This document shows, in pieces, positions 11,701 through 18,559 of a stretch of DNA of 64,000 nucleotides. The stretch is from a virus, in IMG/VR virus record IMGVR_UViG_3300031851_000013, positions 1-64,000 of that record, one strand, 5' to 3'. Positions within the stretch are counted from its first letter, which is position 1. Each line of letters begins with the position of its first letter. The notes beneath the pieces are model-generated. The model saw only the letters and a program-made list of their open reading frames with translations. It was not told where the DNA came from and did not search any database. The position numbers were made by a program, and so were the translations under genes.

Positions 11701-12441
11701 ATACTCAAGATATACTTCTTCACAATCTGGAACCTCTTCTGTAAATTTGTTGTACACATATCCAATAGAGGAGCCGTGTTTAATGTAATGCCACTCACAC
11801 TGATATCCGACACCGGGATCTAAGACGGTGAAACCAGATGAGTTCTCAAGCATTTCAATAAGTTCACCTTTCTTATCCTCGTCTTGGGTCGCAATTTCAG
11901 ATACAGACACAGAGCTTGGTTCCTTGCGGAATGCTAATCTACTTCCTGAAGTTTTAACCTTGTGCGTCGTGACTGTTGGTGGCTCTGGCAATTCAGGAGT
12001 CGTTGTCAAAGACTCTGTTGGCTCTGTTTCTTCTGGTTGCGGGGTTGCCGGAGGTTCCGAAGGTGTTTCGTCCGGAGTTGCCTCTGGCTCTACAGGTATT
12101 TCTTCTGGGGAGTGTGTTCCACCGTTTTTGATTTTTAATATTGCTGCGTCTCGCTGGCTACCTGTACGACAGACTTGTGGATATCGGGCACAATAAGCAT
12201 CACGGTCTTCAGCAGAAACAATAAAATTAAAACCATTGACAGAATAGCTTCCGGGAGTTGGTGCCAACGACTTCTCACCGGAGAAAGATTCTATACCCAG
12301 TTCAACCTCACCGAGCACTACTTTGTGGATATTTTCCTGAACAACGCTGTTTGCGGAGTAATCATATCCATACTGTGAAGCCCAGTAATCTTTATAATTT
12401 GTGTCTTCGTATTGAAGATCTTGTTTAGTTAAATATGCCAT
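5701..12441 (-). CDS. 2246-aa tail/baseplate-associated protein of unknown fold with SH3b-like domain
   Basis: A single uninterrupted frame. Residues 110-157 are a Pro/Glu/Thr linker. Residues 160-235 look like a bacterial SH3-type domain (SGSRLAFRKEPS, then YQCEWHYIKHGSSIGYVYNKF), which often binds cell-wall material. The remaining about 2000 residues are largely helical with several CxxxC pairs and no recognised enzyme. Near the C-terminus lies a long hydrophobic Pro/Gly/Phe stretch (PVVSLGLLPPTVFGFPPFGFG), then an acidic patch and a basic coiled end. It lies between the gp25-like gene and the spike and hub genes, so a large baseplate or tail-tip component is likely. Tape-measure function is possible but unsupported. 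Confidence 0.7.
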   Translation of the reverse strand: MAYLTKQDLQYEDTNYKDYWASQYGYDYSANSVVQENIHKVVLGEVELGIESFSGEKSLAPTPGSYSVNGFNFIVSAEDRDAYCARYPQVCRTGSQRDAAILKIKNGGTHSPEEIPVEPEATPDETPSEPPATPQPEETEPTESLTTTPELPEPPTVTTHKVKTSGSRLAFRKEPSSVSVSEIATQDEDKKGELIEMLENSSGFTVLDPGVGYQCEWHYIKHGSSIGYVYNKFTEEVPDCEEVYLEYDCESPYDSPFNISPDWTTKELNKAYEDKSVGKWCVPYETSHASTGGAELHNRMLEVRIPATKVILSELGKNNTDEYASTICEAVAAIRAEDYYVSDRPGENMRVLVTLPIKYVNHLEAQNPIIQSEEGQVFTGEVYSEKSDVRKGTTRQTILYLDPSASYKDRVKRVSEGMRTYATQVDNFDGEVKNLDFRKEADRFEKFIESFNTLLSANSAPKEGAHSIELGMNQDFIPTYASQNASGFYKAMPAGWDAFKDSEPADSQRSIRYLFYLWDMEQAVDENMDWIEFVGRFTDYELVEIFPSASAADSVSDVSGMGNEENPSSSGQTAADKVDKKVSPPETAGDSCFENVSVKGLANGIIRKGKSLKSAKDKLKEDLIFGSADIRKSIRKEAKATVDFVGEPLLSDINNQMSKINELDDVFEVVLNKISLMDLVGAIMACFNVDFKLDIDLNLPLPLRLDCLTLPTIPTIKLPDDLPTMDIMADLPKEIFNAIVDALTQAFVAMIKDLVVSLLDLCKEESEDTVANINDAIEEATEAAAMNQDEAIALANQKKKDVLAAAGLLGGPFSAPLSEEDKADRLSDLSLLLGDISLLVSPSELCRLLYGRSSTRTLTIVRSLVNRKYPNFKNKLKTKTSIKDFMILIGRMVDSSFCEQLAKAPQTKYGVGTLCDTTIDDLGTPEAERIRSKGDDITEDQILEQLDRGRKRKEKRANDLADILTKLADLQSGRANPFQDAMPPLFCGTNPDGSPKPGLIELKHESIDFMMDKVMDVVFEPIFMAFNRDVSSYKDVMITNTNVTTEVAAAKPAPEDGYMWHPEVLRQNAQGVQFDFYDGGDAEFNNLTDKIQVQDGVRKVNTTTQKLLNNLEGTGAFVTKLDTEGVYYEMVLPPDPDTRMAIEQLKEQLAALGDIGGMGDVQVNDIDWESLMQTIPDWRIRYKIPYQTSEDKGRLVDDEYVIEIFPGEDPEATDLSLRREISAPVNDSARAYIQELYPEATGSVFEEPTSVPFDAAYALQNFMTVCDEESGTTTVEQKIEDPCNPTSTVPMFTLAACPDKPTNLQDILNSLDAASGDPKAVCEILIPLLGTEFVEDERIRTRFEDNWDCISGYFHAGAVKHMPPQAEVFGRQAEKMWSEALSGVNTSDDELLGRIRKYYASYVHPQVTNDVVSMIAKRIANSTLFQSHDITVPGMDTPTSTPYLEKVVFLREPTKIEKACNIDPHPLTVEEYKKQAKDEFQGGGGFCSLIEGVADAKKQDPMRAAMLKSVAQMTIRAYVIDYFLRGVFAFTTFSIEETLDDYVLEFMIKKMIEEMRSYEGEYSEMFLEYINSISPKQPDASSQLDKEAPISDDGTVVDEEFDTDSDPEEVVISNLKKLFVDEFAVVAVELKDLIQRSDKTLEDEISFDNSINVHDLLIGDKDGGWIPVIDLPNSEKENRFSDIENAQDVSQVSSVSSFDNGLDFDLSNGNMFLETFFKVVKKDWNRSDMVEKILPSISGLRAIVEQYVKDEYFGDDIGDNNEAQNMINTWVEMLQSSYDHIATTGLVDILDNSWNQTFGHLGVDGEVYVGVREIDRLVDEFVGLVASSTTEYSVKITPHVDGSASIVAGAGVGVFQGVDDAIFGDVGEQVWKFDNFFTIETGMRLCYVSPIANNPLESKVLEDLYGAQEFEGLGSAGLYGTLNKKYRSFMIEEQLDLQDQTMGDGRISLNIKERKVYATPLIEVRDSSINDQLAGMSLLDLSVLGLPGTVGGSTWSSTHYNSEQVGKMKQKIKDSPEYAALFKFSVPTERFLGMLTVYTMMSVSASPRVEAIFEGTKDELMRTFMALSNPDWKAPEGPSNGDIAKFHEHFGGLTTPCFSFSWGMGGMPGFKGLGMDLVLKLAVKTPLLIFKAVVEMIDPNIKIAKWIIDLAKFIGICLPMPVVSLGLLPPTVFGFPPFGFGIGPLLTPLGFGYLALGFEIPIGNPFADDGNEDENDVSEEQCNEERDKKQQKIKALKEKILAATQK

Positions 12442-12455
12442 ATGCCCTTTTCACC

Positions 12456-13403
12456 TTAATTCACATTATTATATCTTGAGCAAATCCAGTCCGGGCTGTG
12501 CCCTGCTGTTATATAATTTGCCTTGAACGTTTGCAAGTTGATCTTGTTCATCACCAGAGAAACCTTTGTCTGCACCAGATGATTAATCATAGTTGAAATC
12601 CCTGTAGGGATTAAAGGTATTGATGGAGAAGTCGGTATACCAAAGAGTGGAGACTGATGGAAGTGAGTTGTGAGGACTGCATTAAACTGCATTTGAATCA
12701 TCAGCATATTATCAACAATGCCGTTGAGCTTATCAACATGGCTTACCAACTGCTGCATTGCAGCGACCATCTTCTTACCCTTAACGATTGGTTCAAGACC
12801 GGAATCATCATTACCAGCGATTAAATCAACCCCGTACACAGAAGCACTCTTGCTTCCTTGTGAGTTTTCTGGATCTGTTCTTGTTACTAATTTTATCCCT
12901 TCTCTACCGATAATTCTAACCGCATCAGCTTTAATACCAATTGCAGATTTTGCCTTTGATCTGGGGATTGAACCGGGAACTAAATTAAAATTCGTATCAA
13001 TATCTGTTTTTTGACTTAAATGGATTCTCGCTGAATCTCTCATGAAGTCAGGGTCGCACATCATACGAGTACCTTCTTCCGGATGCCCCTCCGGATATCT
13101 TTCTCCCGCTCTGCGTCCCATTCTGCCGACAACAAGATCAATAGATCCTGCGTGTGTATGACCCTTACCTCCGTACCCCGAGGCTCTACTGCCGGGTCTA
13201 TCTCTGCCCAAGACCAACCAGTTGTTGTTGCCGCCCTTAATAACGTGTTCACACCCACCATTGATATATTGAGGCACACCTTCACGCATAGCTTCACACA
13301 AGATACCACTAGCATCAGTTGCCGTTGGCTCCGCATTCTCAATTCTTTGACGTACAGCCGGATCAACCGTACTTATGTTTATGCCTTCTACTCTATCTGC
13401 CAT
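12456..13403 (-). CDS. Putative baseplate spike/hub-associated structural protein
   Basis: 315 aa. The first half is Gly/Arg-rich with an HTHAGSIDLVVGRMGRR segment and an HLSQKTDIDTNF stretch; beta turns dominate. The C-terminal half is helical (MVAAMQQLVSHVDKLNGIVDNMLMIQMQFNAVL) followed by a THFHQSP motif that could bind a metal. The gene sits directly before the hub protein carrying cell-wall hydrolase domains and after the 2246-aa protein, so a central spike or hub partner is plausible. No enzyme motif is visible. The family is not firmly recognised. Confidence 0.65.
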   Translation of the reverse strand: MADRVEGINISTVDPAVRQRIENAEPTATDASGILCEAMREGVPQYINGGCEHVIKGGNNNWLVLGRDRPGSRASGYGGKGHTHAGSIDLVVGRMGRRAGERYPEGHPEEGTRMMCDPDFMRDSARIHLSQKTDIDTNFNLVPGSIPRSKAKSAIGIKADAVRIIGREGIKLVTRTDPENSQGSKSASVYGVDLIAGNDDSGLEPIVKGKKMVAAMQQLVSHVDKLNGIVDNMLMIQMQFNAVLTTHFHQSPLFGIPTSPSIPLIPTGISTMINHLVQTKVSLVMNKINLQTFKANYITAGHSPDWICSRYNNVN

Positions 13404-13413
13404 CTTTCATCTC

Positions 13414-16400
13414 CTAGCAAGGGCTCCAAGGTACATCTACACTTCTACCAGAGAAGCCTAAATTCCTATAAACCCTGCGCCTATGTTTTGCAACGGGAGA
13501 GCAATTAAAGGCTCGGTCGCTGTGTATTGATTTCATCGTTGCTTCCCAAGTATGACCTGCACTAATGTTACCGGAGTACTGAAAGTGCCACCATTCTGAA
13601 CCCATCGTGTTTCTGGAACAGTTTTGAAAATAAGACGTTCTGCCGCCGATTGGTTTAAAGTTAAAAGCTCTCATAAGTTGGGTTAAGTTAATAAAGTTTC
13701 CTGTTGTTGGTCTAACAACCGGTTGTCCGTTTGTACCTCTCGGACAAACTCTCGCATCCAATGTTAATCTTTCTACTCGGTGACCCTCAAATTCGGTTCC
13801 CGGCTCTTTATCTGAACGTGCCCAAACCACCCACATTCTGTTTCCGGGGTATCCCCCTTCGGGGTCATATGTGATCACGAACTCACATTCATCGGGATTT
13901 GAGGTTGGATACAGACTGCCTGCGTGTGTATAAATATCGTACGCTAAATATGTATAGTGAAACGAAGTAGTGCTTCTATTGGTGTTGCTAGGATCATAAT
14001 TACCAAGACCACGACCTGTACCACCATTTGGCAAAATGCCGCCCAGTTCATTAACGACTCTCTTCACTCCTATCATGTCATTCGCAGCATCTTCTCGCAA
14101 GGAAGCCTTGGTACCTCCGTTGCCAGCGCAAAAGTCTGTACGGATAGCATCAAATTGTATTCTAACCTTGTTTGCCTTTGGTTCTGTTAATGGAACGCCG
14201 TCGCCCTGATAAGCAGGGTTTGGTGTGGATGGACCGCCAGAGTGACCTCCTCCTCCACCGCCGCCTCCGGAACCTCCGGAGCCGCCACGACCGCCTGCGC
14301 CACGAGAGCCACCTGCGGAACACCCACCTCTTGCTGCTGGAGTTGGTCCACCTGTCCCAACTTGCCCAGTGGGTGGTGATGTATTTGGTTGGGCTGATGT
14401 GTTTCCTGATGACACTGTTGTATCCGCTGGCTGTTCAGAAGGAGATGATTCACTCGGTGGCTGTGGGTGTACCGCCGTGGATCCTTCCGGTAGATTACCA
14501 CCGGTTGTTGGAGCCGGTGAGGTTCCCTCTGTAGCTTCCTGCACAGCCTGCTGAATTCCGTCTTCTGCCGGTGCTGGTGTCGGTTGCGGGTTTGTTCTAA
14601 CAACCTCTGTTGATGCTTCACCTGTTTCCGGGTTTATTGCTTCACTAATGTCTCCGCTCATAACGGGTGCAGATGAAATTGGTTCAGAACTAGAACCTTC
14701 TGCTGATGCCGATTCCACAGATTCGGTAGCTGCTTCGGTTTGTTCTGACCACCCCTCTGGCTGGAGTTGGGCATACAATGTTGGAGCGAGCTTTTTTGCA
14801 ATATCCGGGGTCCACGGAACTAATGGTCTTCCATTTGCGTGTGGGATGTTGTGCTGAACACATAAAGCCTCGCAAGACTCCCAAGCTCTTCTCATCTCTT
14901 CCGTCTCGTATAAAAAGACTCCATAATTGCCCCTAACACGAGAGTGCCACTCGTGGAACAATTTAGTTTTAACGCCGGAACTTCCAGACGCTTCTACGGT
15001 TCTTAGTAGCCCTCCCGGACCAGAAAAAATTGTAACAATATGAGTAGATGCATGTGGTTGACCGTGTGGTCTTCTTCTTGGAGTAACAGAAGATGTTGCA
15101 CTTGGAATTTGTTTTGCTTCAGTGATGCTCGTCCTGCGACCCATTAATATTAAATCACCGGGCATGGCAGGAGCGTGTGACGAATCAGATCCCCATTCTA
15201 TGTTTGGATCAGTCGTTTCATTATTAATCGTAACCAAGCACCTACCCAATCCTCTTCGGTAAGACGCATAAGCACTGTGCATTGGAGACCCAACCAAACC
15301 GTTTCCAAAATAATCACGAGTCCAGCGACCAGAAATACCACGGTTCTTCATAGCCTCGCCCCAAAGGGCAGGACTGCCGTATTCAACTGCGTGCCACGGT
15401 AAATCAATTCGTGAGCCAGCAGGGATAACGTCGGCAGCGGTGTTGTTTCCCTCTGATTTAAACCCCTTACCAGTCCATCCTTGAAACCTGTTGTTCTGTA
15501 AACCATTAAGATTAGAATCTGAACTCATCATCAGTTCAACCATGCTTCTGGATAGGTGTGTGAACCCAGAACAGTCAATACCGCCACGCTCATGCATCCA
15601 ATGTTTACAGCCCCATCCATAAGGTCTTCCGACCTGATCTTCAGCTACAAGCCTCTGTGCTAATAGAATTCTCTCTAAATAATTCTCCATGTGGTTAACA
15701 CAACCAATACCGATGCGTCCTGAAACGCTCACACTTCTACCGCCTCGTTCAACATACCTAACAAATTGTTCACGATACATATGTGGTCTTCCGTTGTCGG
15801 AACCAGAGCGAACTGGGTATGTTGGAGTTTGAGTCTGAAAACAGTTCTCACAATTTGCTGATGTTGACCCTCTAAAACTTCTCTGTGGGGGTATTGTTCT
15901 ACTTCTCTTCGGATGAGAAATACAAACACGTTCTTGTTCTGATAACGGTGCATACGCTAAGTTTGGAAACTGCAAGTGAACAGATTCTGCGTTGGTTGCA
16001 GCAAGCTGTTGGTATTCTCTATTAAATTCTAATGCTTCGCCAGATGCAGGGTTCGGACCTGTTGTGTTTCCACCAAAGACCGAAGCCACTGCACCACGTA
16101 CAGCGTTAGCCACGGCTCCTAAGACACCGCCGACGGAACCAGTGGCTGCGTCACGAGCACATGTACTATCACCCGGTTGGGGGCTCGGTTCAGAGAAAAC
16201 CTTTCCAATATAATAAGGATCTTCAAACGTCTCGTTATTTCCAAAATTTACCCAAACGAGGTCGCCAGCCTCGGCATCTTCAGTAGCCGAGTCACGAGCA
16301 ATGAATGTTGGGTACATTCCTATTTTTTTATATTCAGGATCATCGCCGCCGCCATCAATGTATGGCAAATACTTCTCAACTCTGGGCAAGTCTATGTGTA

Positions 16401-16740
16401 ATTCGGGAATATAAACTTTAAATTGCTTTAGAGGATAAGGCATCTGTTCTTGGTTTTCACCTTCTGCCGTATCATAAAAATAACTACTCAACCACGAATC
16501 TCTTGGAAGCATTTCTGGTGCCTCTCCCGTGATTTCAGGGAGCTTCATTAAAACAATTCCACGATACGGACCTGTGCCGGACCTTGCGTTTGGGGTATAA
16601 GCCTTCATTGCCGCATTTTTAATTGCACGCATAGAACCACCGACCGCAAGGTCTGGTGCTCCAGATGTCGGTGAAGGACGAACTCCGGGGTTCAATACCC
16701 CGTACCCTATCTTTTTAGCTTCTCCATCAGTTAAACTCAT
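13414..16740 (-). CDS. Baseplate hub protein with NlpC/P60 and M15 peptidase domains (tail lysin)
   Basis: 1108 aa. Residues about 145-185 (ARDSATEDAEAGDLVWVNFG, then YYIGKVF) resemble the gp5-type OB fold of tail hubs. Residues about 345-580 are NlpC/P60-like: IDCSGF with Cys390, then MPGDLILMG and STHIVTIFSG with His567. A low-complexity Pro/Ser/Thr region (670-800) and a Gly-rich linker (805-836) follow. Residues about 855-1108 match peptidase M15: SFHYTYLAYD with His928 and Asp935, and EWWHF with Glu1049 and His1052, which fit the zinc ligands and catalytic base. It should therefore cut peptidoglycan stem peptides during DNA entry. Two different hydrolases in one hub protein is unusual; T4 gp5 has only a lysozyme. 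Confidence 0.88.
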   Translation of the reverse strand: MSLTDGEAKKIGYGVLNPGVRPSPTSGAPDLAVGGSMRAIKNAAMKAYTPNARSGTGPYRGIVLMKLPEITGEAPEMLPRDSWLSSYFYDTAEGENQEQMPYPLKQFKVYIPELHIDLPRVEKYLPYIDGGGDDPEYKKIGMYPTFIARDSATEDAEAGDLVWVNFGNNETFEDPYYIGKVFSEPSPQPGDSTCARDAATGSVGGVLGAVANAVRGAVASVFGGNTTGPNPASGEALEFNREYQQLAATNAESVHLQFPNLAYAPLSEQERVCISHPKRSRTIPPQRSFRGSTSANCENCFQTQTPTYPVRSGSDNGRPHMYREQFVRYVERGGRSVSVSGRIGIGCVNHMENYLERILLAQRLVAEDQVGRPYGWGCKHWMHERGGIDCSGFTHLSRSMVELMMSSDSNLNGLQNNRFQGWTGKGFKSEGNNTAADVIPAGSRIDLPWHAVEYGSPALWGEAMKNRGISGRWTRDYFGNGLVGSPMHSAYASYRRGLGRCLVTINNETTDPNIEWGSDSSHAPAMPGDLILMGRRTSITEAKQIPSATSSVTPRRRPHGQPHASTHIVTIFSGPGGLLRTVEASGSSGVKTKLFHEWHSRVRGNYGVFLYETEEMRRAWESCEALCVQHNIPHANGRPLVPWTPDIAKKLAPTLYAQLQPEGWSEQTEAATESVESASAEGSSSEPISSAPVMSGDISEAINPETGEASTEVVRTNPQPTPAPAEDGIQQAVQEATEGTSPAPTTGGNLPEGSTAVHPQPPSESSPSEQPADTTVSSGNTSAQPNTSPPTGQVGTGGPTPAARGGCSAGGSRGAGGRGGSGGSGGGGGGGGHSGGPSTPNPAYQGDGVPLTEPKANKVRIQFDAIRTDFCAGNGGTKASLREDAANDMIGVKRVVNELGGILPNGGTGRGLGNYDPSNTNRSTTSFHYTYLAYDIYTHAGSLYPTSNPDECEFVITYDPEGGYPGNRMWVVWARSDKEPGTEFEGHRVERLTLDARVCPRGTNGQPVVRPTTGNFINLTQLMRAFNFKPIGGRTSYFQNCSRNTMGSEWWHFQYSGNISAGHTWEATMKSIHSDRAFNCSPVAKHRRRVYRNLGFSGRSVDVPWSPC

Positions 16741-16750
16741 TCATTCTTTG

Positions 16751-17050
16751 TCAACCGTCCTTGGGCTGATCGCCTCCCTTGATAATGTCATAAATTTCTT
16801 CTTTAAGATCAGAAGAAATCTCTGCTTTTGAGTCACTATCACGGTTGACAATTGAGGTGATTTTAACTAACTGTTCATTAGAACGCTGAAGCGTTTCTAA
16901 ATACTTAGCAGCAATCAGACCAACCGATTGGTGGTCTGATTGCCCAGTCATATTAGTAATAAGATCTGTCAGAAGTTTAGAAGCGAGTGCACGATCATCA
17001 CGAATGTTATTTGTCGCCTCATCAACATACGCTTTTAATTTTTTATCCAC
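16751..17050 (-). CDS. Small helical protein of unknown function
   Basis: 99 aa, predicted to be helical and without cysteine. It starts MDKKLKAYVDEATNNIRDD and contains ALASKLLTDLI and VGLIAAKYLETLQRSNEQLVKITSIV; the tail is Gly/Asp/Lys rich. It lies between the hub protein and the late sigma factor with gaps of 10 and 18 bases, so it is co-transcribed. I do not recognise the family. A structural-assembly or transcription partner role cannot be told apart from the sequence. Confidence 0.7.
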   Translation of the reverse strand: MDKKLKAYVDEATNNIRDDRALASKLLTDLITNMTGQSDHQSVGLIAAKYLETLQRSNEQLVKITSIVNRDSDSKAEISSDLKEEIYDIIKGGDQPKDG

Positions 17051-17068
17051 TCTCTTCTCCCCGCTGTT

Positions 17069-17803
17069 TTATAGGTTACCTTCATTCCAATCAGACATAA
17101 AGACTCTATATTTTACTCTTAATTTGTTTAGATTGTTAACCACCTGTTTTGTATTCAACCCTGTTAACTCTCTTATGTACAAATAAATAGCTTTCTTGTT
17201 GAAAATTTCAATATCATCTGGGTTTTCCATCAAAACACAAATTGCTTTATAGACCTTTTCTTCATTAGCCTTCATCGGCATCCTACCCCAGTCCTTTATT
17301 TCACCCCAAAGGGCGTTCCAGAACTCATTTTCTTCACGAGCTTTGAGATATGGGTTTAGGGTGGACATGTGCTTTTCTTCAATAGATTTTGGTAATTCAT
17401 CAAAAGTAATTTCTTTTTTATTACGGTAAGAGTTTTTCTTAACCTTGTGAATAAACCAATTTTTTGTAATAACACTAAAATATGAAAAAGCTTTAGAGCC
17501 CTTATCGGGATTAAACTTATCCAGAATAGTGGTTAACCACACTTTACACTCATCCTTTAGGTCGTCCACGTTTGGCAGAGTCGTAAATTTATAAGTGTAA
17601 ACAATTTTGTCAACCATTTCGTTGAAAACGGGCTGAATAAAGTCTCTATAGAGCACTTCCCTCTCTGCCTTATCCAATGCTTTTGTGTAAGCAACGATAG
17701 CGTCTTCATGTTCTTGCCTGAAATAGTGCTTCCCACTACCACGTCTTCTTCGTCTCCGAACTTTCTTTTTTGGGATTTCGGCTGCGACTGTTTTATCCGA
17801 CAT
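17069..17803 (-). CDS. gp55: Late-transcription sigma factor, T4 gp55-like
   Basis: 244 aa. The N-terminus is basic (KKKVRRRRRRGSGKHYFRQEH). The central part has the sigma region-2 pattern: LPNVDDLKDECKVWLTTILDKFNPDKGSKAFSYFSVITKNWFIHKVKK, where the aromatic-rich helix would melt the -10 DNA. A C-terminal helical section (YLYIRELTGLNTKQVVNNLNKLRVKY) looks like a short helix-turn-helix. In T4 this small sigma directs host RNA polymerase to late promoters with the sliding clamp. It overlaps the upstream membrane-protein gene by 11 bases. No TATAAATA box on the minus strand was found upstream of structural genes here, so its target motif may differ. Confidence 0.85.
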   Translation of the reverse strand: MSDKTVAAEIPKKKVRRRRRRGSGKHYFRQEHEDAIVAYTKALDKAEREVLYRDFIQPVFNEMVDKIVYTYKFTTLPNVDDLKDECKVWLTTILDKFNPDKGSKAFSYFSVITKNWFIHKVKKNSYRNKKEITFDELPKSIEEKHMSTLNPYLKAREENEFWNALWGEIKDWGRMPMKANEEKVYKAICVLMENPDDIEIFNKKAIYLYIRELTGLNTKQVVNNLNKLRVKYRVFMSDWNEGNL

Positions 17804-18116
17804 TTTCTTGTTCCTCTTCTTCTAATATGTCTTCAATAAAGCTCACGCTGGATACTTTATCTTGTAGAGAATCTGATAAATTCCCTGTGTGTTCAAGAAG
17901 ACCTCGGAGTGTCTCGTCACCATAAAACGTTTCCATTTCATAAACAGTCTTGAGATGTTCTGAAAACTCCTCAATTTCAGTTATTGTTTCTTTTTGTAGT
18001 TCTGTTAGTAAAGTCATTTTAACCAACAATTTTCTAACGTACCACACCATCACGCCTGCGGTTGCTAATGAACCCAAGGCGAGCAGAACTAATGCAACAT
18101 CTATAGCAATATTCAC
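17793..18116 (-). CDS. Small single-pass membrane protein
   Basis: 107 aa. Residues 4-29 form one hydrophobic helix (IAIDVALVLLALGSLATAGVMVWYV), followed by a basic RKLLVK and then an acidic, probably coiled-coil cytoplasmic tail ending in EDILEEEEQENVG. It lies between the zinc-ribbon gene (4-base overlap) and the sigma factor (11-base overlap), so it belongs to the same operon. I do not recognise a function. Confidence 0.75.
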   Translation of the reverse strand: MNIAIDVALVLLALGSLATAGVMVWYVRKLLVKMTLLTELQKETITEIEEFSEHLKTVYEMETFYGDETLRGLLEHTGNLSDSLQDKVSSVSFIEDILEEEEQENVG

Positions 18117-18361
18117 GGTTTGTACTCCTTTGAAGTATTCTTCTTTTCTTCTTTAATTTCTCGCCTCGCCTCTTCTATTGATGCTTTAACAATAGAACCG
18201 GTTGCGGCTTTCTTTTCTTGATTGTCATAACGAACGTGAGGTAGAATACGAACCAAAGATTCTTCTCCGCACTCGGGACACTCTTCTACAGTGTGCCCCA
18301 TTGAATGACGAACTTTATATTCGTATTTACACTCTTCACACTCGTAATGATACCTTGGCAT
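18113..18361 (-). CDS. FmdB-like zinc-ribbon protein
   Basis: 82 aa. It starts MPRYHYECEECKYEY and has a second CPECG knuckle, giving the two CxxC pairs of the FmdB-type zinc ribbon. After residue about 45 it is a charged helix rich in Lys and Glu. FmdB proteins are proposed regulators, but their molecular role is unsettled. Its position right next to the gp55-like sigma factor makes a transcription accessory role conceivable; this is inference only. Confidence 0.8.
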   Translation of the reverse strand: MPRYHYECEECKYEYKVRHSMGHTVEECPECGEESLVRILPHVRYDNQEKKAATGSIVKASIEEARREIKEEKKNTSKEYKP

Positions 18362-18559
18362 TTAATCTTCGTCCACTTCAGTAATAACTGTGCCGACCGA
18401 TGATGTTCGGACGGATGGTGGATTTGCGACTACCAACTCTGCCCCATCAGTAGGCTCAAACTTAAACGCTCGGAGCACAGGAACGATATCCGTTTGTTCC
18501 ATAAGGCTGTTTTGTAACGCCATCATAATGGCACCCATAGCTTGATCTGACAATTTCAT
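18362..18559 (-). CDS. Conserved small phage protein, possible gp33-like factor
   Basis: 65 aa. A helix KLSDQAMGAIMMALQNSLMEQTDIVPVLRAFKF is followed by a short beta segment and an acidic end ITEVDED. The pattern is familiar from marine T4-like phages as a conserved hypothetical protein. It abuts the zinc ribbon gene with no gap and overlaps the glycosyltransferase gene start by one base. A late-transcription coactivator role is possible from context, but nothing in the sequence proves it. Confidence 0.7.
   Translation of the reverse strand: MKLSDQAMGAIMMALQNSLMEQTDIVPVLRAFKFEPTDGAELVVANPPSVRTSSVGTVITEVDED

Noticed and set aside
14187-14621. 144-aa minus-strand frame rich in Gln and His
   Set aside because: Out-of-frame reading of the Pro/Ser and Gly-rich linker of the hub gene; composition is a repeat artefact.
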